From NCBI RefSeq assembly GCF_018873765.1, contig NC_057923.1, forward strand, positions 23,345,913 to 23,409,912: a stretch of 64,000 nt of DNA, written 5' to 3'. The DNA comes from Telopea speciosissima. Taxonomy: Eukaryota > Streptophyta > Magnoliopsida > Proteales > Proteaceae. The notes beneath the pieces were generated by a model. The model was not told where the DNA came from. It saw only the letters and a list, made by a program, of their open reading frames with translations, and did not search any database. This document shows positions 34,899-47,200 of the stretch, in pieces (the stretch's first letter is position 1; each line of letters starts with the position of its first letter). Both the position numbers and the translations under genes were made by a program.

Positions 34899-36207
34899 CA
34901 AGTAATAACACTAGTATTTGACATTGTTTATCTGAAAAAATAAACAAAATAAACATCAATAGAATTGGAAATATCAATACAAATGATATCAATTTATCTG
35001 AGTAATGGGGCCTTTAAAGTTGGACAGCAATAGTATTCTTTTCATAGTATTCTTTAAAGTTGGACAACAATAAAGTTTGACAGCAATAAAATTGGACAGT
35101 AATGGGGTCTTTAAATTAATTTTTTCTAATAAGAGATCATTGTCATCAAGTAAAGAAGCTTCCTCCCTATTCCATGCAATCCTCTCTATATTGCACTTAA
35201 AATTAAGATGATTAAGAATAATGTAAGAGGGAAGAGATACCGATATAGAAGAAGATTGTCCTCACTTCTCATTTCTCATGGATGAGGAAAAAAATACAGA
35301 TATGCTTTGGACTGTTTGTTCTCTCTCTCTCTCTCTCTCTCCCCCCCCCCCTCACACACCTACCCATAAGCTTATTTCATCATGGGTTTGTCACCAAAGC
35401 CAGTAGATGAGAGATTGAAACCAGAAATTCGCCATGTGACCACAATAATAGTAAACTTTTTTCACTCTGTGGTTAAGGTTCTCACAGTTCTCCTCTCATC
35501 ACATACTCTCACTTCACAAGTTTCTCATGACCTTCACCATAACCCAGAAGGATTCAACTTTACACTTTTTAGGTAAACAAAAATGACCCCTCACTATACA
35601 ATAGTCAGCCAATAAATATCGATACTGTGAACTAAATTCCTACTACATCCAGATGAGGTATTGTGAAACCCTATGGAATGAATGAAAAATAACATACAGT
35701 ACAAACACTATTATCCGATCACTTGGAAGTAAGGTGAAAAAGAGAAGGGGAATCTACAGAGCAGGGGAATCTACAGTTATGGCTTCTTGTGTATGTTTAA
35801 CACTAAACATCAAAATGATTAGATTAGTATGCAATAAAAATGGACATCCAATAGTCCAGAACACAAAAACCTTGATTGAACAGTTTAATGGAACCCTAGG
35901 TCAATAGTTCACTTACAATTTCTTGTTTTCCCTTTCTGCAGATGAATGATGATGAGTTACTGCAAGTAATGGTCGCCGAAGAAGAAATCGCAGGACTTTA
36001 TTCTCAACAGAGTTGGAAGAAATCGCCGACGGTGGTTGTGTTCTTCGCGCTCCAACGGGAAGAATGTAGTCTTGCCCTAGTAATTTTTCCCTAAAAATTA
36101 CTAAGAGGGTAAAAGCGACATTTTGACTTTGGGTGATACTAAGAGGGTAAAATCGATATTTTAGCTTTGGGGGGTAACCCTGCTTAACGTCAGGGGGAAG
36201 ATTGCCC

Positions 36208-36274
36208 TTTTGACCAAGTTTGGTAAGTCCGTGACATATTGGATACTTACAGGGGGTGTTCGTGAAATTTTCCC
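36208..36274 (-). repeat. Right TIR of the MULE
   Basis: Inverted copy of 27506-27572 (62 of 67 matches). Confidence 0.9.
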
Positions 36275-36319
36275 TTTCGAAAAAGATGTACACAGGCTAT
36301 TTGGTCTTTTACATTGTAA

Positions 36320-36436
36320 AACTAACACCTAACTAACATTGTCAGTCTCAGGGGGTCTGTAAGTAAGATTTTAAAAAGAAGGGGGTGTGCAAGTAAATGG
36401 GACAAACCTCAGGGGGTGTACAAGTAGTTTACTCTA
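36320..36436. repeat. Lone MULE-like terminal repeat
   Basis: Read on the minus strand it begins AGAGTAAACTACTTGTACAC and contains three spaced ACCCCCT phrases, the style of a second family of MULE ends. No partner arm was found in the window. It separates the MULE from the truncated copia. Confidence 0.4.
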
Positions 36437-38205
36437 AAAGAAATAAAATACTTGGAGCCACCCAAAGACTCAACATCTGCTTCCGAAGTGTTAGAATGTA
36501 TCAAATCAAGAATATTTCTTACTTCTAGCAGTAGAATAGGGAAAGGGGACTCTGTGGAGCTTTTCAAATAGGCAATCCTTACAAAAATCTAAATTAATAG
36601 ATTTTAGACCATGTAGAAGGCCATGATCAAGAAGTACCTATGGTCCTTGCTTGCTTATGTGTCCCAAACGTTTGTGCCAGAATATATCAAATCAAGAACA
36701 TTTCTGACTTCTAGCAGTCGAATAGGGAAAGGGAACTCCGTAGAGCTTTCCAAATAAGCAATCCTTACAAAAATCTAAATTAATAGATTTTAGACCACAT
36801 AGAAGACCACGATTAGGAAGTACATATGGTCCTTGCTTGCTCATGTGTCCCAAGAGTTTATGCCAGATTGTAGTAAGACTCTGTCACAGTATTGTCACCA
36901 ACTTCGGTGTCTCTAATCAATCTGTATAAGCCACCAATCAATTCTCCTTTCATCACGATGAGTGCTCCTTTGACAATCTTCAATCGACCCCTTTCCAGTA
37001 TAATTTTGTAGCCATCATCATCGAACTATCCTGGGGACAATAGACTCTTCCGCAAGTCTTGTACATGCCCGTACACCAGAAATTGTATGAGTTATGCCAT
37101 CAAACATTGTAACTTGAACATCTCTTTGATCTCCACAATTCTACATGAGTTATCATTACCTATGTATACTGTACCACCACCACCACATGATTGATATAAA
37201 TGGAACCAATCTCTATGTGACATCATACGTAGAGAAGCACCCGAAATCCAAAATCCATTAATGGTTCATGCTCTCAACTGAAACCGCGGACATCACCATG
37301 CCATAATCAGATGAATCCTCCATCTCAACGATATTACCTTGAGAATTAGTTGAAGTAGATGTAATATGAGAATCAGATTTATAGTATTGCTGATTCTCCT
37401 TGGATTTACAATCCTTACGCAAATGACCCTTTTGTACACATTTTCAACAAGTACCATTGTTGTGCCATGTTGATTTGGATCTTGACAATTGACTCCCACT
37501 CGAATTTTTGTCTATGGATCTCCCTCTAGCCATCATTGCATTACCAGAAGAGCCCTCAAGTGTTTTTCTACGAGACTCTTCCATGAGCAACGTAGTTACG
37601 ACTGACTCCGTATTAAGATCAACTCCAAGACAAAGATTCATGATTAAAGAATCCCACGAATCCGGCATAGAACATAGAAGAAGTGTTACCTTTTCATTGT
37701 CATCGATTTTAACTCCGATAGTGGTCAATCTGCTCAACAGGGTATTAAACCCGTTTAAGTGTTCTTGGAAAGAGGCACATTCCTTTATCTTCAGAATATA
37801 CAACTGTCGACCAAGAAAATTTTTATTGGACATGGTTTTTCCTTTGTAGAGATCCTTTAGCTTGTCCTACAAACCTTCGGTAGTGGTTTGATCAGAGACA
37901 TTAAAAAGTACTAAGTCATTTAAGGCAAGAAGTAAGTCTGCCATCACCGTCTGATCTTTTGCTGCGAAAACAACATCCTCCATATCTTTCAACTTTTTGT
38001 CTTTTTCGTCAAGAGCAATTAGACATCCGTCTTTCACCAACACCGCTTGTATTTTCAGCTTCCACAACGAATAATTTGATCTATTGAATTTTGACACCTC
38101 AAACTTTGTAGAAGTTGATGTAACCATACCACAAAGTTAAAACATGTATGCCGACGTCGATCACATGCTAACCAGATTTCACAACCTTGGGCTCTGATAT
38201 CAACT
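36437..38205 (-). mobile_element. Truncated Ty1/copia internal region (gag to pre-integrase)
   Basis: The minus strand reads in order: primer site TTGATATCAGAGCCC (about 38203-38189) next to an LTR; gag (KFNRSNYSLWKLKIQAVL, about 38090-38040) to a TAG near 37865; more gag (PDSWDSLIMNL, about 37670); a CCHC knuckle at about 37440; a degraded protease site (WILDFGC, normally DSGA, about 37255); then the GAG-pre-integrase zinc region (about 36870). Integrase, RT and the other LTR are missing; the element stops at the lone MULE end near 36436. The pre-integrase part is present twice (see the separate entry). Confidence 0.85.
36488..36880 (-). repeat. Tandem duplication of about 190 bp within the copia
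   Basis: 36488-36680 and 36681-36880 are near-identical: both contain TATCAAATCAAGAA, TTCTAGCAGT, ATCTAAATTAATAGATTTTA and GGTCCTTGCTTGCT. Each copy encodes the copia pre-integrase motif (HMSKQGPYVLPN-like), so the domain is doubled head to tail. Confidence 0.85.
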
Positions 38206-38700
38206 GTAGCAAAATTCGTCACGCACTAACCGGCACGTACAAAAAATGAAGCGTCTAAATAAGACACGAAAAAGTAAAAGGTGCAAAAACACAGGATTTA
38301 CGTGGTTCGGCATGGTGACCTATGTCCACGGGGCAATCACACAGCTTACTTTACTAATACAAGAAAAATTACAACTCACACCTCACTGACAACATTGCAT
38401 TTGGGACCCACTCAAATAAGGAATCTCACCCTCACAATATCACCCTCATAGTATCACCAAAAGAAATAATTAAAGCGAGTAATACATTAAAAATTCCTAA
38501 AGTGAAAAACCCAAACACAAGAACATTCTGAACTCCCTAAGAGATATCTCGTTCTTGGTTCTCTTACAATGTCAAGGACCTCTCTCCCTCCCTCTATTTA
38601 TAAATGAATCAGAGGAGGAGAAAACATGTTTAACTCCTTGTTTTCTCTGTCATGCACTGACTCTTCTTTCCTCATTCAACCAGCATATTAGATGGTGGGT
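38205..38700 (-). repeat. 5' LTR of the truncated copia (outer end not found)
   Basis: The inner end is at 38205 (GCTACA on the minus strand, next to the primer site). A minus-strand TATA-type TTTATAAATAG lies at about 38605-38595. The ATTTACGTGGTTCGGCA phrase at about 38297 is common in plant copia LTR leaders. The outer boundary could not be set. Confidence 0.65.
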
Positions 38701-39037
38701 TGTGCTGACCATTGTAGGTGCCCCCCTCCTTTCTCCAATTCCTTGTTTGTTCTTCTTCTTCATCAATTGCATTCAAATTGTAATAAATGCAATCTACAAC
38801 CACCAAACAAAGTGTCTAGAAGATGGTGAGGTAAGTCTTCATTCATTTATATTTTTTTACTATTCATTTTGACCTCATGTTGCTGACAGCTTCTATCACA
38901 GATTGTGCAGTAACACCATTTCACCTGAACATCAATTTTCTCCAGGCAATCGAAACAGACTGTGGAGGTTGTGTTGAAAATATATCCCGACTCTGTTCGA
39001 TAAGGGTGGAGGGGGAGAGGAGAGTGGGAGGGAGAGA

Positions 39038-39056
39038 GAGAGAGAGAGAGAGAGGG
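39038..39056. repeat. GA microsatellite
   Basis: A (GA)n run in a GGGAGAGG-rich context. Confidence 0.8.
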
Positions 39057-39129
39057 ATGAGGGGAAATTATAAAAAATACCCTTATCTTAATTTGAGTGC
39101 AAACTATTAACCAAAAAACCAGTTGAGTC

Positions 39130-41470
39130 AAATCTATCCAAATTTTTAAACACTTGACATCCTTGTCAATTGCATCCTTGAATCCTTGCTCAATCGTTTT
39201 CCCTTATACCTTGGTGGCAGAACCTACAAATCCATGATCATAAACCACAGAATACAACCATTGCCAAGACAAAGACAAGAAGCCCAAACATATTCTGAGT
39301 TAGCTGCAAAAAACTTCCATCAATAATGACAAGATGATGAGCAGCAATTGGTATGAGAGGTAAAACATTGGAAATATGACAGGGAGAGACCTAATACAAG
39401 GGTTAGGTAGAGGAAGATGTAAATGAATTCATCGAGATATCACCTGAACAACCTGCAAGGGATTTGGTTTCTTTAAGGCAAATAAAGCTGAATTGCACTT
39501 GGTCTATAAATAAAACATGATAGTCGAGCCCATGATTAAAAATCTCTTTAAATCATCATTAGTGGTAAAAAGATTCAAAACCAAATCCAAGAAAGAAGAA
39601 ACCACCAAATATTCAGCAGATCTAAAGAAGTTGAAGCCCAATTATGCTTTGAAAAGGGGCAACTAAAACAAAGATGCTAAAAGGTTTCAATATGGGAAGA
39701 GTAATAAGGACATAGAGAACCAGACATGAAAAAACGTTGAAGGTAGTTCATTCAAACATTTCTAAAGAAAAATTTTAAACTTGTGATGTAAGTGGAGTTT
39801 TGAAATGAAACGCCAGGGGAAACCCAGAGGGAATAACATTAGGTGGATGATGCAACTTGGATAGGTAAGAAGCAACAGGCTTCGTTGTTAAACCACCACA
39901 TTTGTATAACGGGTGCAAAAAATGATCCATATGCTTAAAATGTGATTTTTATTTTAACTATATGTTTAACAATGGGAGGAGGGAATAGAGTGTTCAGCAA
40001 AAGTAAATTTCAATGATGACCAGAATCCAAAAGTTCTGAAGCATAACAAAAGGAGGGATTGATAAGGATATGCAATGAATTAGAAAATCGGGTAGAGTTG
40101 GAATACAAGGATCCATCCATATATTAATAGAATATCTAGTACCAACCCTCCAATAATCCATCTTTAAGAAGTCTAGTAAAATGGTTAAGATATCTCTCCA
40201 AGAAATCATGCATTGTCTCGTCTTAGGAAAATAAAGGAAAGTTGTGCTTCTAAAATATTTGGATTCAAAGTTAGACCCAACAAGAAAGCTTGGATTGCAT
40301 GCGCGAGAGAAGGCTTGAGGAATTGTTGAACTTGAGCCAATCGATTAAGATTTTTACACCTAGATAAAGGGAATCAGAAGATAAAGGATGGAAATCCAAA
40401 AGGTGCATAAGATGTTGTGAAAGATGAAGAGAACAATTTTTACTAAAATACACAAAACTTTTGTCAAAGTTGATTTATTGGCCAAATACATTCTCAAACA
40501 ATTGAAGAATAGATTTAAGGGCCAGAATGTCCTTTTCAATAGTATGGCAGAAAATAAAACAATCATCGACAAAGAAAAGATGTGAAATTTGGGAGACTGA
40601 ACAAGAAACCTTAACACCACAAAATAAACCTTCCTCCTCAGCAATAGAAAGCATACGGGACAAGCCTTTCATAATAAAGAGAAAAAAGAATAGGAGAAAA
40701 GTTGAGCCATTCATCTTGATAGAGGAGGCACAAAATGACATACAGACTAAAATGAAATCACACCAACTATCACAAAAGCCCAACCAAAGATTCCATTACA
40801 ACTCGAATAAAATCTCATTCGGCTCAATCATAAGCATTGAACATTATCAATATTCAGAGCAATATAACCCAACTTACCTCATTTATGGTTCAAAAAATGG
40901 AAGATTTTGTGGGCCATGATAATGTTATCTAAAATTTGGCGTTCCTTGACAAAAGGTCCCTTACAATGAAGAAATAAATTTTTCTACAACGGGTTTTAAA
41001 TGATTGCCAATAATTTTGAAATGATTTGTCAGAATTATAACATAAGCTGATTGGCCTATAATGATCAACCGATAAAGAGTTAAAATGTTTAGGAATTAAA
41101 GCAATGAGTGTATCATTTAAACCAAGAGGGAGGTAACCAGTTTGAAAAAAGGTTAATACCAGAGAAGATATCATCCAACACAAGCGGCCAAAATTGTTGG
41201 AAAAAATAGGCTAGAAGATCATTAGGCCCCAAAGCTTTAAAAGGTCCCATCAAGAAAACCAGTTCGAAGTACATCAAGAGAAGGGGTTCTAAGAAGATCA
41301 TCATTCTCCTCAACCAACAAAACAGGTGAAAAAATAGATCTTAAACAAGATATGTCAATTGGATTGTAGGTGGAAAAATATTTTATAAACGATTTGAAAA
41401 AAAAGTAAACAAATGCAGAGGGATTGAAAATCCAATTTCCTGAAGAATCTTTAATACACAACGTTTGTCA
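39130..41470 (-). pseudogene. L1-type LINE ORF2 remnant: RT, zf-RVT, RNase H-like end
   Basis: Minus strand, from high to low coordinate: a pre-RT region (GNWIFNPSAFVYFFFKSF, about 41440-41390), RT motifs SVDHYRPISLC (about 41080) and LFFVDDCFIFC (about 40585, the F(V/A)DD active site), GQxINFDKSFVYFSKN (about 40475), a zf-RVT-like segment (YWRVGTRYSINIWMDP, about 40150), CPFSKHNWAST (about 39665) and a degraded RNase H-like part to about 39200. Frameshifts and stops are frequent. L1 ORF2 normally nicks target DNA and reverse-transcribes its RNA there. No endonuclease domain or poly(A) end was found. Confidence 0.8.
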
Positions 41471-41628
41471 AATTTTTTATTAAATACACTTTTGTCAAAA
41501 TTTATTTGTTGTCCAAATACATCCTCAACAACTGAAGGATAGCCTTAAAGGACCAGAATGTCCTTTTCAATAGTACGGCAGAAAATAAAACAATCATCAA
41601 CAAAGAAAAGATGTGAAGTTTGGGGGAC

Positions 41629-42579
41629 CTTTATCTGCTCCATTTCCTGGGCAGATCCATTTCCCTAAGTTCCTCTAATAGAGGGGGCAGAAATGACAAC
41701 CCTACCCCTGCCTAAACACACTGTCCGAGTGGGGTCCATCCCCCCTCTATTAGAGGAACTTGGGGAAATGCCCTCCCTCGTTTGCACGCAAATCAAAGGA
41801 TTTTGATAAAAGCTTCTTTCCCCCTCAATCCTCAACACATAGAGGCTCATCGTCAACTGGCGGCAACAATTTCATGATTGTCACCGGCAACACTTCTATC
41901 TTTGAAAGTTCCGAAAGAAGAATAAACCAACTGTCCGCCATTAGAGACAACCAACCTCACTTCTCGCCAAGCAGCATAGAAGCACAACTCATATTTTCAC
42001 CCTATAACTTAACAAAGTGTGGACGAACCGCCTTTAATCGACCCCATCTGGAGCCTCCTTCTCTCTGCTTGGCTGTTTTCGCACCTAGTTCTGGCTGGAG
42101 TCCAAAGTCTAACCCTTGGAGGTTGACTTGTGACAGTCTCAATGCTCTTATGGCAAGGCAGTCGCACCAAGATCTCATAGAGGCGGCATTTTAATGCGGC
42201 TCAGGCTGCATTTTACTACGGCTCCCTATGAAGGCACCAGTTGAGTCCTTGTTTTTAGTTATTTTGAAAAGCGTGAGCAGCGTGGGCATGAAGCTAGCAG
42301 CAATGAGCGATTTGCGCTCGTGAGAAATAAGTATGAAGTCTATTTTTATATAAGTAGATGTATGTGTAACTTGATCTTCTGCTATAGAAAGAGTGGGTTC
42401 GCCCGTCCAACAAGATGATACGATACCAAACCGAGAAGTCACGCTAGCAATATGCTTAACACCTTTGAGTTGGACAACGTTTTCGGAATGAAGGTTTCTA
42501 CGGCCAAGTTGCTACTAGCTTACTGTGGTCTACGATCAGGAGGGGAAGCAAGAATTTATTTGATGGATAAAAATACAAA
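41629..42579. mobile_element. 951-bp insertion with TTTGGGGGAC duplication in the LINE copy
   Basis: Flanked by exact 10-bp copies of TTTGGGGGAC (41619-41628 and 42580-42589), which close up to the uninterrupted LINE sequence seen in the first copy. The left third holds a foldback element (separate entry). The right part (about 42200-42540) is less AT-rich than its surroundings and looks foreign. No terminal inverted repeat joins the two ends, so the inserting agent is unclear. ORFs at 41760-42194 and 42191-42442 have no recognisable domain. Confidence 0.7.
41663..41769. mobile_element. Small foldback MITE
   Basis: ATTTCCCTAAGTTCCTCTAA... at the left is reverse-complemented by ...TTAGAGGAACTTGGGGAAAT at the right. 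The arms are about 29 bp with one or two mismatches, and the loop is about 50 bp containing CACACTGTCCGAGTGG. Short frames across it are palindrome artefacts. Confidence 0.75.
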
Positions 42580-43130
42580 TTTGGGGGACAGAACGGGAAA
42601 CCTTAACACCACAAAATAAACCTTCCTCCTTATTAGTAGAAAGCTTATGGTACAAGCTTTCCATAATAAAGACAAAAAGAAGAGGAGAAAGGCTGAGCCA
42701 TTCTTCTTGACAGAGTAGGCACAAGATGACATACAAACTCAAATGAGATCACACTTGCAATTACAGAACCCCACAGATTCCATTACAGCTCGAATAAAAG
42801 CTCATTCAGCTCGATAATAATTCATAAGTTTTGGACATCAATATTCAGAGCAACATAACCCAACTTTCCTCATTTATGGTTCAAAAAATGGAAGAATTTG
42901 TGGGCCAAGCACAACTTGCCAATAATTTTGAAATGATTTTGTAAGAAACATTACATAAGCTGATAGGTCTATAATGATCAACCGAGAAAGAATTAGAATG
43001 TTTAAGAATTAAAGTCCCAAGAGGGAGATAGCCCATTTGAATTAAAGGTTGAAACCAGAGAGAAGATATCATCAGGCCCGGTTCTTTAAAAGGTCCCATC
43101 AAGAAAACCAGAGTCCGAAGTTAAAATCTG

Positions 43131-43369
43131 GTGGAATCCGATTGTTAAGTTCTTATATCCTCCCTCACCTCCCCCTCTGCTGAGGATATAAAACTCTTAA
43201 ATCCTTATTATGTAAATTGCTCTTTCCACCACATTTCCAGAAAGATTAACAGCGTGGCCAACTCCCTGGCCCATATACATTCTTTGAATTTCTGAATTAT
43301 GTAATTCAGATTCCTTGTGTTGGGCTCGCTATAATAAATTTCTTTCCTACCAAAAGAAAAAAGTTGAAA
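43131..43369 (+). mobile_element. 5'-truncated LINE 3' end inserted in the older LINE
   Basis: The plus strand encodes the RNase H-like end KINSVANSLAHIH (about 43235-43275), then a stop, a short 3' UTR with ATAATAAATTTCTTTCCTACC and an A-rich tail (AAAAGAAAAAAG). It lies between two pieces that are continuous in the first LINE copy. GAAGTTAAAA (left) and GAAGTTTTAAAA (right) may be the target duplication. Confidence 0.65.
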
Positions 43370-43545
43370 AAGAGAAGTTTTAAAAGCAGAGATAATCACT
43401 CTCCTCAACTTACAAAACAGGTTAAAAAATAGATCCTAAACAAGATGTCAATTGGATTGCAGGTGGAAAAAATATTTTGTAAATGATTTGAAAAGAGTAA
43501 AGCAAATGTTGAGAATGGAAATCCAATTTCCTGAAGAATCCAAAA

Positions 43546-44222
43546 TGCAGGAGATATAGTTTTTCCATCAACTTCTTTCTCTCAACACATTAGGCACCTA
43601 CCTCGCAAAAGTTCGGAACTTGTGAGCCAGTTATTATCCTCCTTACGAACATGAAGGGGAGTGCAAATCTGCAAGCTAAAGTATCAAGATATGCATCGGT
43701 AAGCTTTCTATGTTTGTATGTTCGGACACTCGATAGAAAAAGAAAGGGTTTTACATCAAATCATCGAAAGCCCCAGATCATACCCTTTAATATGATCATT
43801 CTTACACCATAGCTGCTACCGTCACTTGGCATCAATAACTTCAACCAGTACTCCTTACAAAACAAAAAACCTCAGCAAGCATGGACCAACCAATCCATCA
43901 AAAAGCACACTATAAAACAGAAAACTAAGAATAAATCAGAAAAGATACTGATCCAAATGCCAGTTAGTTGTCAAATTTAATTAACATTCAAGAAAGGTTT
44001 TTTATAAACGAAAAAAAATGTCTGAAACAATAGGTCACATGACACCTGGGCATTGGCAAGGAGAGATCTAAAATGAAATGGATATTTTCTAGCAAAACCA
44101 ATGCTATACTATCAAAGTTATCTTTGTGAAACCAGAGCCCGCTGTTTATTTCGCATTCAACAAATGAACAAGGCGAATACATGCATGCTCACATCCGGAA
44201 CAAAAAAAAGAGGAGGCTTAGC
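43546..44222. other. Downstream flank of the minus-strand gene
   Basis: Nothing recognised except about 200 bp of 3' UTR-like DNA next to the stop codon at 44223. Confidence 0.35.
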
Positions 44223-47200
44223 TTAGCGCACTGGCTGTTGGTTATAGTGGTTCTTCTCCTTCTTCTTCGCTGCAGCAAGCCTTGCACTCCTTGCAGCAGC
44301 CTCAACAGCAGCAGCCCTTGCTGCAGCATCCATCTCTTTACTTGATTTTTTCTTCTTCATAGATGCCACCTTCTTTAGACGCTCTTTTACATCAATGGCA
44401 GATGCATCCTCTTCCGCATTTTCGGTCCCAACAGGAGTTTCATCCAGTCCTCCATTGTTGACCTCTGAACCATTAGGATGGTCCTGTTGTTCTTTTACGT
44501 CCTTGGAAGACTTATCCTTCTTTTTCTTCTTCTTCGCACTCTTGCTCTCAGAAGGAACATTCTCCTTCTTCTCCACATCCCCATTGAGTTCCTCAGTCTT
44601 CTTCTCTTGTGCAGTACCTGAAAGTGCACAACACACACCTTCACTATTAAAGAAACTCGAGCAAAGTGACCTTATTCCAGGAGGCACATGCACCAGAATT
44701 GAATATGAACTGATCAATTGCAATGTTTCTTTAAATGCATCATATGATGAATAAAAGCCCTTTCCACAAATTTGGCAACACAAATAATTCCAAAAGCATA
44801 GCCCATCTTTCAAAGAGTTCAGGATGGTGATTTACTAACTAAGCACTTCATGGAAATAAGTTACAGATCAGAAATTACTCTGTGATTCCTCTGGGCCACT
44901 GGTCTCTTTATTGTTAAGCCCAAACTCGGCCAAGACAGCCTCAAGTTCAGCAAGCTCCTTTTTCTTCAGTTCCTTCTTTGACAGCTGCCTTTCTGTATCC
45001 TTTGGTGCCAAAGAAGCTTGAGGCTTCTTCACCACTGTCTCTGGCTGTGATGGAACATCAGGATCATGTTCATGCTCATGCTCTTCCTCAACATCATCAT
45101 CACCTTCATCAAGACCATCTTCTTCACTTTCACTTTCCTGGAATAATAAAAGAAAACCACTTCCATTATCTCACACTTACCAAGCCTGACTCAAAGGGCC
45201 AATCTGTATGCTTCTTGGTGGCCATAAGTCAATTATGAGTAACATCATTATGCAACTCAACTCAATTCAGCTTTATCCCAACTAAATGGGATCGGCTACA
45301 TGGATCCTCTTGCGCCAACTCTATTCACAGTCGTACTATGACTAACATCAATATCAAGATCTTAAAAAAAGGCTATATTGTTCGGTGCCATCATATGCTC
45401 AACAAAATATAAGGAAAACGAATAGCCACACTATGGAATTTCCAACTTGGTAGCTATTTTCTACCACTTGAACTGATTATTTGGCATTCTGACAACTGTT
45501 GCATTGATAGTGAAATCTGGATAGGCAACACATCAAATTTGGTAACCCATCTCGACCATATGGCCCACAATGGGTGGGGCATTTCCTGTTTCTACAAGTG
45601 TTCCATGTTCTTCAAACAACAACCCCCACCCAAAACACACAAAAAAATTAAAAAAAAAATTTAATAGCATGTTAATAGTGGAGATGGCAAATAAGTAAGA
45701 GATTTAAATCATGACCACGTGATAACATGGACAACAGGTCCACTGAATCTGGGCATTAACCAAACTGCCACATGGCAGATATACCCATTCAGGCCAGAAA
45801 GCCTACTATAGTATGGCATGCTTTGATGTGACACCCCAATGTAGTAATGGAATAAGTATAATCTAACATCAGAAGGGACACTAAACAAAAATAAATGAAA
45901 TATATTCATTTTTGTTTGTTAACTTCAAAATTTTTCAATCATTACCCACCCAAAAAAAATTCTAAATCATGATGGTAGAAACCACTGGGACTCTGGGAGG
46001 ATGAAGTTCCCATCCTTATTGAATATGGAGATGCAATGTCTCTGGCACATACATTGCCACAAGCATCCGAGTCCCAAAACAATTGTGTGTAAACACCCCC
46101 TCCCCCAAAAAAAATCCTTGTTGAGTGAGTTGTAGACTTGGTGATCTAAATAATGAATTCTAATACTACAACTTCTCCAAGAATAAAGTTCATATATTGT
46201 TCAGTCAAAAAACTCAAGTAAACAGCTGAAATGCACATACTGCCCAGCCAGAGGAGACATACAATACATATTGCAAACAACAACAAAAACAATTACTGAA
46301 AAATGAGTAGTCACACAAAATAGGCATTGAAACCAAGAAAAAATCCCTATATATTGCAAACAGGAACTCTTCTGCTCAAATTACTATAGCATGGAGAGCA
46401 CATGCTTTTTCTCATGATGTTCGAGCAAGATGAGTAGAACTTTTTAATAAAAAATTTTCAAATTTCAACATTGCCATAACAGTAATACTACAACTATTAC
46501 TTTCGTTGTATAGCTTGTGGAGATGAATATGCTTTCCTCTGCATGATATGGTCCACAGATAAAGGATGATATGCACTAAACAGACTCAACATCCAGGATG
46601 TATGCAGAATGAAGAAATGAAGTACACAGCAAAACATTTTAAGCATAAAAGCACTGATGATGGACCAAGGGGACATCAGACAGTTCAAATGACAAAGTAA
46701 TCACAACTTTTTCAAGGTAACTAAAAAAAAGCATAATCAGACTTCTCTACATGTCTACGAGCTGTCGTGAAATGAAGTCTGGATTTGGTTGTAACAGTGT
46801 TTGAGTAGGCTAAAGTGTCTTCACTTCCAGATTAATTGTTCAGCCTTCTTATTTCTTAAATTTCTGAAGCCATACAAACCAAGTAAAATACAATATAATA
46901 TAGTAGATAGAAGCAAGAGCTGTTCCATGGGCCAGGCTGAACCCGTTTGAAAACCCAAACCAAGAAGAACCGGGTCCCAACCTTGTTCTTGTTCAGTAAC
47001 ATATTTAGGGTTTATTTTATTTGGGGAATATATGTAATCTTTTATTTTGGGTAGCTATCAGACATGTAGGGAAATATCCAATTTGAGTTTTATTGAGTTT
47101 CTAATTTTGTTAGTCTAAGTATTAGGAAGTAATTAGGAGTCTTTATTCTCTAGGTTTTATAAATAGATGTGTAACCAACGATTGAAGCAGATTTGATGAA

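Larger units (their letters stand above)
27506..36274 (+). mobile_element. MuDR-type MULE with 67-bp TIRs, captured gene fragment and second ORF
   Basis: An 8769-bp element. The left arm 27506-27572 and the right arm 36208-36274 are inverted copies with 62 of 67 matches. Inside are a MuDR transposase (plus strand, decayed), a UDP-glycosyltransferase fragment, and a convergent ORF with a GRF zinc finger (minus strand). The flanks TTTTGAAAC (27497-27505) and TTTCGAAAA (36275-36283) match at 7 of 9 positions and could be a decayed 9-bp target duplication. That sequence is nearly self-complementary, so it could equally be an extension of the inverted repeat. The autonomous-type layout resembles maize MuDR, with two convergent genes between TIRs. 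Confidence 0.88.
41471..43545 (-). pseudogene. Second, tandem copy of the LINE RT segment, twice interrupted
   Basis: 41471-41628 resumes the sequence found at about 40440-40600 (same CCAAATACATNCTCAA and GAATGTCCTTTTCAATAGTA phrases). 42580-43130 and 43370-43545 continue it, matching 40600-41455. Coding traces are GLFCGVKVSRSVPQI (about 42600) and SVDHYRPISLCNVSYKIISK (about 42990-42930). The order and orientation are the same as in the first copy, so this is a head-to-tail duplication of about 1 kb of LINE. It was later broken by a 951-bp insertion and by a short LINE. Confidence 0.8.

Noticed and set aside
36275..36283. TTTCGAAAA / TTTTGAAAC as a firm MULE target duplication
   Set aside because: Only 7 of 9 match and the sequence is nearly self-complementary, so it could be part of the TIR; kept as tentative only.
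41760..42442. ORFs of 144 and 83 codons in the 951-bp insertion
   Set aside because: No recognisable domain; they may be organelle-derived or chance frames, so the segment is reported but not as genes.
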